A stretch of 40,545 nt of DNA from Defluviitaleaceae bacterium (GTDB lineage: Bacteria; Bacillota; Clostridia; Lachnospirales; WQUN01). A program made the position numbers and the translations under genes. Shown here in pieces: positions 33,127 to 40,545 of this stretch (within the stretch, counting starts at the first letter, position 1; every line of letters starts with the position of its first letter). The notes under the pieces are model-generated. The model was not told where the DNA came from, did not search any database, and saw only the letters and a program-made list of their open reading frames with translations. The DNA lies in the NCBI GenBank assembly GCA_009788055.1, contig WQSG01000024.1, positions 1-40,545 on the forward strand, given 5' to 3'.

Positions 33127-36100
33127 TTAATGTTGTTTAATCGCGCTTCGTGCCGCGTTGATTGCGTTTTGCAATGCCGAATGTTCGCATGGCGTTGCCC
33201 AGTACTGCGATATGGGAATATTTCTGCCGTCGGGGGAGGAGCGGGTGGTGCGCAGAAGTTCCTCCGCGTTTGTGATTAGTTGCGAAAGATAGGATATAAA
33301 TGCGGCTTCGCTGATAAACGAGCGCGTTACGGTGCAAAGCGGTTCGCGCCCGAATGTTGCAATCGGGCATATCGCGCCGTGTACATACAAATTTTCCGCA
33401 CCGTCAATTATTATACCAAAGTTTGCGGATAAAAGGGACTGTAAGTTTGCGTTATTTGCATTTTCAAAACGAAAGACCGCGGGGGTAATCAGACTCATAT
33501 CATTACCGACTATGCGGAAATAAAATGCGAAAACGTCTTGCGGGGCGTGTGAATACGGGCGATACTGCGGCAAACAAAACGCGGCAAAATTTACGCCCGT
33601 GCGGTTGCCCGCCCTGCCCCATGTTTGCGTATGGGAAAACGGAACGCCGTTGCTGTCGTTTTTTAGAATGCGGAATGGTGCGGGTTCGGCAGAATCTTGC
33701 GCAATACCCGTAACATCCGTGTGATTCTCGGAACAAACGGGTATAATCGCCCCGTTGTCATACGAGAAAACCGCGCTGAATAAATCAAACCCGCCGCTCG
33801 CATTCGCGGAAAAAACCATACGGTAAATGTCCTGCCCAACCCGAGCGGAGTCTACCGATTCCTTGCGGATATCCACCGCCGCCTGCGGGGGAATATCAAA
33901 AGCGGCAATTTGCGGCAATGCGGAAGGTAAAACTTGCATGGGGGTATGACGGTCTGTGGTTGTGCCGTCTCCAAGCTGTCCGTGACTGTTACTGCCCCAC
34001 GCCCAAAGCGTGCCATCAGTTTTTATTGCCAAGGCGTGAGTGACACCCGCCGACACATATTTAACATCTTCCATAATTTTCACAGGCGTACTCTGGTTTA
34101 TTGTTGTGCCGTTGCCGACCTGACCAAATTCATTGTCGCCCCAAGCCCAAAGGGAATTATCTGTTTTTATTGCCATAACATGGAAGTGGTTGACACTTAC
34201 AGCTTTTACGCCGTCCATTACAAATACAGGGGCGTTTCTGTCAATTTCAGTGCCGTCACCAATCTGTCCGCGAAAATTCGGGCCCCATGCCCACAGCCCG
34301 CCGTCCTCTCGTATTACAAAGGCACTGCTGCGCAACATACCGTGGTGCGTCAATAGCTCTCGATAGTATACATATGCAACATTATCAATGACTTTTTCGG
34401 GAATGCCGCTCCACGCCCAATGGTCACTTCGCCAAACCCAAATTGAACCGTCTGTTCTTTTTACCAAATTATGCCCGATTATAACAGCTACATCATCCAT
34501 AATTCTTATGGGCGTAGTGCTTATATTTGAACCCCACGCCCAAAACGAGTTATCAGCTTTAATTACCAATGTATAAAATTGACCGACACTTACGGAAATA
34601 ACATCATCCAAAAGGTGTACGGGCGAAGGGCTGCTTTCCACCGCCGAATCTGCACCCCAAGCCCAAAGCGAACCGTCCGCTGTTATCGCCGCAGAACGAA
34701 AGCCGCTTCCCGAAACGGCAACAACATTATCCAGCACACGAACAGGCCATGTTGTAATCGCGGTAGACACAGTTCCAATGCCCAGTTGCCCAAAATTATT
34801 ACGTCCCCACGTCCAAAGTGTGCCATCTGTTTGAATTGCTCTTCCGCCGTCTGTAAGAAGCGTGTAGTATTTAACATTTGATGAAATTCTCATTGGCGGT
34901 GAAACCCATCGTGACGCCGCGCCGGAGGCTAATTGCCCCCTGTCCCAGCCCCAGCCCGCAACAGAACCATCCATCATTGAAGCCGTTTGTTGCCTTGAAA
35001 CAGAGACAACATCGTCCAAAATTCTCACGGGAATATGCCTGTCGATACCCGTACCATCGCCTAACTCCCTGTCAGCATTTGCCCCCCAGCCCCAAAGACT
35101 GTCATCCATGCGTATGGCAAAACTTGCCCTGTTTCCCGCTACCACCTGTCTCCATCTAATCGGCGCGGGTTCGCCGCCGTTCCCGTTGAAATCCCCTTGG
35201 AACATGGGAATCACAACGGCATTCGCCCGTTCAAGCACGGTAAAATATCGGGTGAAGGTTTCGCCCGCGTATTCTGCGGTGACGGAATACCGCCCTCTGT
35301 GAAGGAAGGTGTAAAAACTGCCTTCTCCCTGCGCAACGGTGTAGCCGTATTGGTTGCGGACTTCCAGCCACGCATTGTCAAGCGTGAGCCTTTGCGCGTC
35401 CCGTGGGTGGAATGTAACGCGGTACAAAATATTGGGGCATTCGCCGCGCCCAAAAACGCGCTCGCCGCCGCCGAAGGAAAAATGAAACGCCCCCAACCTG
35501 TGCCGTATCATATTCGGGAAGTGCCTGTTTATGATTGTTCCGCTAAAAATAAGTATGCTGTATGTTGCGTCAAAACCCGCGTCTAAAATGAAGTTGATTT
35601 GCCCCGCAAGGCAACCGTCGCAAGCATGGTGCGAATTGCCAACCATGGGGCGGTTTGCGTCAAAAAAAGCCGTTGCGTCAACCGTAACCCGTGGGTGAAC
35701 CCACATTGCGGCATTAATCAAGTCCAGCCAGTCCAGCGCGACGGCAATGCGCGGCCCTATGGAAAAATACAGATTTCCTTCAAAACGCGGCTCTAAGTGC
35801 GGGCCGCCGCGATTCGTAAATGTTTGAACGCTCCCGTTATTGAAAATAATCCCCGCCGTTGCGGATGTGTATATGTTTACATTTCCTTCTGCTTGCGCGT
35901 TCCAGTCGAGAAGCAAATCAATTTCCAACGCGGCGTTAAAGCCCCATTTAATCGGGATATTTCCGCTGAAAACAGAAATCTCCGCGCCGCTTCCGCTCGC
36001 AGGTGCGGACGTGGCAACCGATGTTACATCAATTTCCGCCGCAACGCCCACGCCAAATTTCGCCCACAAAGACACGCCCGTCGGCACAAAAAACGACCAC

Positions 36101-37173
36101 TCCACGGAATATTCAATCTCCGCGATAATGTACACGTCCAAACCAATCCACGCATCCACCGCAAAATTGCCCGCCGCGCCCGAAAATACAGCGCGGAAAT
36201 TTCGGCTGAAAGGATAGTTCCTGTGCGGCATAAACATTGCCGTTATATCGGGGCTGTGCAGATATTCCCGCACGCTTATCGTGATATGACGAAAGAAATA
36301 TGTAACGCAAAAATCGCGGTGGGCGGTGATTGTGATGTCCGCGCCGTTTACAGTTATCGCCGCAATGTGGATTAAATGCATGGTTTCGCAGATTGCGACC
36401 ACAACAATTTTATCGCCCGCTTGCAGCGCAAAAATATCGCTTTGCGCATTGTAAAACGTAAATGTGTTTTCGCCGCTTGTTTGAAAATAATCGCTGCGTT
36501 CCGTCATGCGGATTAATGCCGCGCTGTCGGTTACAACCATAAAGTTCTCGTCTGTGCTGTCATCTAAATTGATTACCGTTTCGGGTTCAAAATCGTAAAT
36601 TGTTGCCGCCGCGAATTGCGCGAAAATCCGCGTGTAATTTATGAAAACCGCTTGGTCGGTTATTTCTTCGCCGTAATCATTTGTAAGCGTTGCAACCACG
36701 ATAAAATACTGCGGCAGTGTTTGCAAAACCGCCGCATACACAAACTCGCCCTCCGTTGCGTAAGCGATACGCGCCCTGCCACTTGTCAAAATGTTTCCCG
36801 TTGTCCAATCCGTTCCGTAGTCGCTGGTGTCGCTTATAACTGCCACATCCAAATACGCCGTGCCGTCCGTTGTCACCTCAACGGCAATTTCCGCTCTGCA
36901 AGCACTCACACGAACCGCCGTAAGCGCACCCATTGTTGCCATTTGCGGCAATGCTACGTTCCCGCCCCCTTGCCCGTAATTCCGCAACACTTCGCTTATA
37001 TCCAGCGCGTTTATAAATCCATCCGCGTTAAGGTCTGCATGGGCGTTTTCGTCCGTTACATCACGACCGAAATTCTCTGCCACTTCCTGCAATTCCACCG
37101 CAAAAACAGGCAGTGGACTCACCGCCAAAATAAAAATAAGTACCAATGCCACCAGCTTTTTTGCAATATCCAT
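33127..37173 (-). CDS. Large secreted RCC1-repeat protein with dockerin-like and cohesin-like regions
   Basis: 1348-aa exported protein. Signal peptide (1-26, LVALVLIFILAVSPLPVFA); one dockerin-like calcium loop (about 38-65, HADLNADGFINALDISEVLRN in two parts); a long middle region without known domain (about 80-640); a carboxypeptidase-like or Ig-like strand region near 600-665; about nine RCC1-type repeats (672-1083) of the form DGSLWAWG followed by GQLGDGT and TPV-I-D-V; a cohesin-like region (about 1090-1245); and a FIVAR-like helical tail. ATG at 37173 is chosen because AGGAG lies just upstream and the signal peptide starts there; the longer frame runs into mosaic repeat copy 7. It likely forms a surface propeller that binds ligands or partners. 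Confidence 0.88.
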   Translation of the reverse strand: MDIAKKLVALVLIFILAVSPLPVFAVELQEVAENFGRDVTDENAHADLNADGFINALDISEVLRNYGQGGGNVALPQMATMGALTAVRVSACRAEIAVEVTTDGTAYLDVAVISDTSDYGTDWTTGNILTSGRARIAYATEGEFVYAAVLQTLPQYFIVVATLTNDYGEEITDQAVFINYTRIFAQFAAATIYDFEPETVINLDDSTDENFMVVTDSAALIRMTERSDYFQTSGENTFTFYNAQSDIFALQAGDKIVVVAICETMHLIHIAAITVNGADITITAHRDFCVTYFFRHITISVREYLHSPDITAMFMPHRNYPFSRNFRAVFSGAAGNFAVDAWIGLDVYIIAEIEYSVEWSFFVPTGVSLWAKFGVGVAAEIDVTSVATSAPASGSGAEISVFSGNIPIKWGFNAALEIDLLLDWNAQAEGNVNIYTSATAGIIFNNGSVQTFTNRGGPHLEPRFEGNLYFSIGPRIAVALDWLDLINAAMWVHPRVTVDATAFFDANRPMVGNSHHACDGCLAGQINFILDAGFDATYSILIFSGTIINRHFPNMIRHRLGAFHFSFGGGERVFGRGECPNILYRVTFHPRDAQRLTLDNAWLEVRNQYGYTVAQGEGSFYTFLHRGRYSVTAEYAGETFTRYFTVLERANAVVIPMFQGDFNGNGGEPAPIRWRQVVAGNRASFAIRMDDSLWGWGANADRELGDGTGIDRHIPVRILDDVVSVSRQQTASMMDGSVAGWGWDRGQLASGAASRWVSPPMRISSNVKYYTLLTDGGRAIQTDGTLWTWGRNNFGQLGIGTVSTAITTWPVRVLDNVVAVSGSGFRSAAITADGSLWAWGADSAVESSPSPVHLLDDVISVSVGQFYTLVIKADNSFWAWGSNISTTPIRIMDDVAVIIGHNLVKRTDGSIWVWRSDHWAWSGIPEKVIDNVAYVYYRELLTHHGMLRSSAFVIREDGGLWAWGPNFRGQIGDGTEIDRNAPVFVMDGVKAVSVNHFHVMAIKTDNSLWAWGDNEFGQVGNGTTINQSTPVKIMEDVKYVSAGVTHALAIKTDGTLWAWGSNSHGQLGDGTTTDRHTPMQVLPSALPQIAAFDIPPQAAVDIRKESVDSARVGQDIYRMVFSANASGGFDLFSAVFSYDNGAIIPVCSENHTDVTGIAQDSAEPAPFRILKNDSNGVPFSHTQTWGRAGNRTGVNFAAFCLPQYRPYSHAPQDVFAFYFRIVGNDMSLITPAVFRFENANNANLQSLLSANFGIIIDGAENLYVHGAICPIATFGREPLCTVTRSFISEAAFISYLSQLITNAEELLRTTRSSPDGRNIPISQYWATPCEHSALQNAINAARSAIKQH

Positions 37174-37189
37174 TTTGCGTCTCCTCATT

Positions 37190-37349
37190 TTAAGACCTCG
37201 GGGGCGTTGCCCCCGAACCCCCACGAACTTTTTGAAAAAAGTTCGACAAAAACTTTAACTTAAAACCGCGCATACGCGCGGTTTTGGGGTTATTCGATGC
37301 AGTTAATCGCTAGTCAAAATTTAAAGTTTGGGGGAGAGCCCCAAGGTCT
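37190..37349. repeat. Mosaic intergenic repeat copy 7 (between tolC-like and RCC1 genes)
   Basis: Modules: TCGGGGGC/GCCCCCGA (37198-37216), GAACTTTTT/AAAAAAGTTC near 37225-37244, AAAACCGCGC/GCGCGGTTTT (37262-37285), ATCGCTAGTC (37306-37315) and a TTGGGG/CCCCAA hairpin near 37328-37345. The same-strand gene upstream (TolC-like) should end here. Confidence 0.85.
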
Positions 37350-38866
37350 TAGTTTTGCAACAGCGTCGGGTTTTCCAATCGGAATGAAAGTGCCCATTTG
37401 CGGGTTAGGGTTAGGTCTTTTTCTTGTTCTGCGGCGAAAACGGCAAGGCGCGCACCTTCTACTTCAAATTGGGTGATTAGGCCAAGTGCAAGGTTTGTGA
37501 TGGCAACCTCAAGGTTTTCCAGTGCGCGGGCGTGGTCTGCTTGCTGGGCTTCGTATTGGGTGTGGAGTGCTTCAAGCTCTGTGTAGGCGCGTAGAAGGTT
37601 TGCTTCCATTTGGCGTATTGTTTGCTCGTGGTTGGTTTCGGCGCGTTCAAAGGCTTCTTGCAAAGCGATGCGGGTGCGGAGGCTCTCGATTTCTTCGTCT
37701 TCGTCGGTTTGCTCTAAGCTCCAAATATTTTGCGTTATGCGGTTGGGGTTGTGGGCGCGGCGTCTTTCGGATTCGCTTAGCGAAACATTGGCGCGGTTGC
37801 CCGTGTAAACCCACCGTGCGTCCGAAGCGCGTTCAACGTCCAACTGCAAACTGCGAATTGTGTGTGTTTCCGTGATTGCCGCTTCTATGTGGGCGGTAAG
37901 GTCTTCGGGTGTTTCGTGGAACTCGCGTTCAAATTCGATTACCGTGTCTTGCTCCAGCGGCTGGCCGAGGAGGTGATTTATGCTTTGCATAAGAGTTTGG
38001 CGTGTGCGTTTCATTTCTTCAAGCTGTGTGCGGGCTTGTGATAAGCCGTGTTTTGCCGCGTTGAAATCGTGGGTGCTTAACATACCAACTTGGTGCATTA
38101 CCGTCATGCGGGTAAGGTTCATTTCTTGAAGGGCAAGGCTTGCCGTAAAGCTTTCGATGAAAGAGTCAAGCTCGGCTTGCGCCACTATTAAACTGCGCAA
38201 AATGTATTCAACAGAAAGTTCCGCTTGTTCGCGTCCCATTTCAAGCATGGTTGTTTGGCGGTCTAACTCGTTCATGTTGCGCTGAACATCGCGGCGAAGT
38301 TCCGCAATTTCTTCAGGGCGGTTTAGACGCGCTATTTCGTGCATAAGCTGACTGCGCTGGCCTTGCAGGGCGGTTACTTGCCCGCTTAAATCCGGTGTAG
38401 ACATGGCGAACAGTCCTGTTAGTGACGCTTGCAGGCCCGCAACTTGCTCCGGCGGAGCGTTAGGGTCTGCAATGCCTGCAATGCCCGTTTGCATTTGGTT
38501 TAGTGCCGCGCCTGTCATCGCGCTTAGTGCTTGCTGGCCTGTTTGTGCCGCTGTTATTCCTGCATCCAAATCCCAAAGCATTTCCTGCATTGCGCGAATT
38601 TGAAGCGTTCCGCGTCCGCTGTCTATGCGGCGCAATTCGTCCCGAAACCATATGCGGTGTACCTGCAAATCTCGGATTGCGATTTCGATATCGGTAATGG
38701 CAAGCATATCTGCCAGCGCAAGTTCCACCGCTTCTTCGTAGGTGAGAACTACCGTTCCGTTTTCAGGCGTGGCTTCCGCTGCCGTTGTTGTTGCCGCTTC
38801 CGCCGCAAAAACCATCGTGCCGAACAGCATTACAAATGCCGTAAAAATTGCAAAAAATCTTTTCAT
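37349..38866 (-). CDS. TolC-family protein
   Basis: 505-aa exported protein with signal peptide (1-24, FFAIFTAFVMLFGTMVFAAEA) and a pair of TolC-type halves: LTYEEAVELALADMLAI at the start of the first, and long amphipathic helices with heptad patterns (about 180-330 and 400-480) in both. In Gram-negatives TolC forms the outer-membrane exit duct. Firmicutes also carry relatives whose location is unsettled. It follows an HlyD-like adaptor by 14 bases, with ATGGGGG before its ATG, so the two are an operon. No inner-membrane transporter is in the window. Confidence 0.85.
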   Translation of the reverse strand: MKRFFAIFTAFVMLFGTMVFAAEAATTTAAEATPENGTVVLTYEEAVELALADMLAITDIEIAIRDLQVHRIWFRDELRRIDSGRGTLQIRAMQEMLWDLDAGITAAQTGQQALSAMTGAALNQMQTGIAGIADPNAPPEQVAGLQASLTGLFAMSTPDLSGQVTALQGQRSQLMHEIARLNRPEEIAELRRDVQRNMNELDRQTTMLEMGREQAELSVEYILRSLIVAQAELDSFIESFTASLALQEMNLTRMTVMHQVGMLSTHDFNAAKHGLSQARTQLEEMKRTRQTLMQSINHLLGQPLEQDTVIEFEREFHETPEDLTAHIEAAITETHTIRSLQLDVERASDARWVYTGNRANVSLSESERRRAHNPNRITQNIWSLEQTDEDEEIESLRTRIALQEAFERAETNHEQTIRQMEANLLRAYTELEALHTQYEAQQADHARALENLEVAITNLALGLITQFEVEGARLAVFAAEQEKDLTLTRKWALSFRLENPTLLQN

Positions 38867-38880
38867 TTTAATACCCCCAT

Positions 38881-40335
38881 CTATTCTCGTGTTACTCTGC
38901 TGCCGTTTGAAATATCGCGGTTGTTGGCATCGTTTATTACAAACTCGCCCGCTTGCAAACCGCTTTCAATTATAACTTCCGTGCGAAGTTCCAAACCCGT
39001 TACAACTTCGCGGGTTTGTGCCGTGCCTGTTTCTCCGCCGTCTGAAATCCAAACCATATCTCGCCCGTTTTCGCGGAATACCGCCGTGCGCGGTACGGTT
39101 AATGCACTTTCGCGACGATAGATGTAAAAGGTAACATCCACGCCGTAACCCACGCCGATATTAACGCCCTCGGGAATTTGAGGCGATATCCGCACGTTTA
39201 CCTTGCGTTCTTCCACACCAAGGGCGGTGTGGCGAACAACCGCCGTGTTTCCGATTTCTTCCACCGTTCCGTTAAAAATAATGTCGCCCGTGCGTTGGCG
39301 CAGTGTTAGCCTAACGATATCGCCCGCGTGGATACTGCCCGTGTCCTGCGTGGAAACATAGGCTTCGATGTACATATTGCCCTGCGTTGTAATTTCTGCA
39401 ACGGGTGTTGCCGCACTTATGAAATTTGTATTTTGCGCGTGAAGCGTTGTGATTATTCCGCTCGCGGGCGCAGTTACCGTTGCGTTTTGAAGCTCGTGTT
39501 CTATTTGCGAAATATTGGTTTGCTCTATGGAAATAAGTGCTTCGATATTTGCCCGTGCGGCAGTTAAAGTGTCCCCCGCAAGCTGTGCGGTTATTCCGTT
39601 AATTTGCGCAATAAGTGATGCGCGTATTCCTTCAAAGTGTTCCGCGCCGCTTTGTGTAGTGCCCGCCGCGATTACGGCAAGCTGTGCTTCCGCCGCTTCC
39701 AGCCGCGCTTGCGCCGCCGATAATGCCGCTTGTGCCGCTTCATATTCCGTGCGGGCAACAACACCGCTTTCGTACAAAAACAATATACGTTCGTAAGTTT
39801 CGGAAAGTTGCGCTATCTCACGATTATTTTGCTCAATTAAAATTTTTTGAACACGCAATTGCTCGTTAATAATTTCCTGTTGATTTGCAAAACCGCGCTC
39901 CGCTTCTGCCGCTTGCGCGTTTATTGCCGCAAGTTCGCCCTGAAGGCTTGTGCGCGTGGTTTCCAGCCCGCGCCGCGAATTTGCATTTTCCGCTTCGATA
40001 TTGGCAAGCTGTGCTTCCAGCCCCACAATCCCGCTTTCCACCTGCGTCAGCCGCAAACGTAATGCCGTTGTGTCCACGCTTAAAATCGCGTCCCCCGCAT
40101 TAATATTTTGCCCTTCGCGCACGTACAACTCTCGCATTTCGCCCTGCGCCCCCGAAAATACCAGCATCGTATTTTCCGCAACCACTACGCCAAGTTCCGT
40201 AAAACTTAACTCCGCATTTTGCAAAACCATTTCCGTCATTCGCACGGAAACAGGCTGAATAACATAATACACACTTCCCGCTACAATTGCCAATAAAATT
40301 ACTGCCAAAACCGCATATTTAATGGATTTCTTCAT
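38881..40335 (-). CDS. HlyD-family membrane fusion (adaptor) protein
   Basis: 484-aa adaptor with an N-terminal membrane anchor (7-26, YAVLAVILLAIVAGSVYYVI), first biotinyl-lipoyl half (about 60-90, LYVREGQNINAGDAILSVD), a long coiled-coil hairpin (about 95-275) rich in Ala, Glu and Gln, second lipoyl half (TVTAPASGIITTLHAQ) and a beta-barrel and membrane-proximal region (VVTGLELRTEVIIESGLQAGEFV). Adaptors of this type bridge an ABC or RND pump to a TolC duct. ATG at 40335 has GAGGAGG upstream; the open frame extends to 40446 without support. First gene of the pair; the pump may lie beyond the window. Confidence 0.9.
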   Translation of the reverse strand: MKKSIKYAVLAVILLAIVAGSVYYVIQPVSVRMTEMVLQNAELSFTELGVVVAENTMLVFSGAQGEMRELYVREGQNINAGDAILSVDTTALRLRLTQVESGIVGLEAQLANIEAENANSRRGLETTRTSLQGELAAINAQAAEAERGFANQQEIINEQLRVQKILIEQNNREIAQLSETYERILFLYESGVVARTEYEAAQAALSAAQARLEAAEAQLAVIAAGTTQSGAEHFEGIRASLIAQINGITAQLAGDTLTAARANIEALISIEQTNISQIEHELQNATVTAPASGIITTLHAQNTNFISAATPVAEITTQGNMYIEAYVSTQDTGSIHAGDIVRLTLRQRTGDIIFNGTVEEIGNTAVVRHTALGVEERKVNVRISPQIPEGVNIGVGYGVDVTFYIYRRESALTVPRTAVFRENGRDMVWISDGGETGTAQTREVVTGLELRTEVIIESGLQAGEFVINDANNRDISNGSRVTRE

Positions 40336-40390
40336 AAAGTGTAACCTCCTCTTAGGGGACTGTTGATGTACTGTGTAAGTTTTTTTGTAC

Positions 40391-40483
40391 GGGTGGCGGC
40401 GGACCGGTTGGGTGATTTCGTTCGCTGTGATGCGCCTTCGGCGCACAATCGCTCACCGAAATGCACCCAACCAACCCGCCGCC
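40391..40483. repeat. Long imperfect palindrome upstream of the HlyD-like gene
   Basis: GGTGGCGGCGG on the left pairs with CCGCCGCC on the right, GGTTGGGTG with CACCCAACC, ATTTCG with CGAAAT, and TGCGCC-TTC-GGCGCA forms the tip (about 40431-40445). Shares ATTTCGGTGA with 10496-10612. The rest of 40336-40545 shows no gene and no clear promoter. Confidence 0.6.
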
Positions 40484-40545
40484 CAAGCCAAAATATTACT
40501 GCCTACTATTTTATGCCCTTCACCCCCGGTGTGGAGGATGGCGCG

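Noticed and set aside
33934-36375. Long plus-strand frames opposite the RCC1-repeat gene
   Set aside because: They mirror the repeats of the minus-strand gene and lack starts and ribosome sites.

Overview
The window looks like a chromosomal segment of a low-to-mid GC anaerobic Firmicute, most likely a Clostridia (Oscillospirales-like) bacterium; this is inferred from gene content, not from a marker-gene comparison. Supporting signs are hrcA-grpE-dnaK behind a textbook CIRCE element, AGGAGG ribosome binding sites, TTGACA/TATAAT-type promoters, LexA, ComEA, an ECF sigma factor with a DUF4367-type anti-sigma factor, and secreted proteins with cohesin-like and dockerin-like modules. No outer-membrane biogenesis gene is visible, although a TolC-like protein and an HlyD-like adaptor occur at the right end.

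Layout. 1-3680: heat-shock operon hrcA-grpE-dnaK on the minus strand. 3736-5477: a single-domain tyrosine recombinase, a 28-bp dif-like inverted-repeat pair flanking a 113-bp segment that carries a one-directional terminator, and a two-gene cassette (93-aa unknown plus retropepsin-like protease). 5627-9717: two secreted proteins, an M23 peptidase with FN3, cohesin-like and degenerate dockerin-like modules, then a smaller cohesin-like paralogue. 9746-10474: a HigB/RelE-type toxin, an unusual antitoxin-like partner and tRNA-Val(GAC). 10661-13986: a CheY-CheX fusion, a CheX-like protein and a hybrid histidine kinase. 14064-15823: ComEA and a lipoprotein. 16175-18507: divergent NAD-dependent epimerase and MFS transporter. 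18627-19790: a tiny Cys-rich metallothionein-like protein divergent from an HxlR regulator, then a BrnT toxin pair. 19860-24481: carbohydrate operon (GH3 glycosidase, copper-amine-oxidase-like secreted protein, MalQ). 24578-26982: ECF sigma, anti-sigma, a regulatory leader encoding a nine-residue peptide that ends in three prolines, and a secreted S1-type serine protease. 27090-28400: a lone MNT-type nucleotidyltransferase and an unknown protein. 28537-33114: murA, lexA, metY and metA. 33127-40335: a 1348-aa secreted RCC1-repeat protein, a TolC-like protein and an HlyD-like adaptor.

Seven copies of a mosaic intergenic repeat, built from up to five recurring hairpins, sit at gene ends (1-150, 13988-14040, 18466-18620, 24483-24574, 29806-30000, 32014-32197, 37190-37349). 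They probably serve as terminators or processing sites, and one supplies the C-terminus of the MFS transporter.

The most interesting candidates are the apparently invertible terminator between a fixed promoter and the tyrosine recombinase gene (4403-4600), and the leader region at 25805-25906, where a promoter-like site lies inside the 5' arm of a hairpin whose 3' arm covers the ribosome binding site of a short polyproline leader peptide. MetA and MetY together imply methionine synthesis by O-acetylhomoserine sulfhydrylation.
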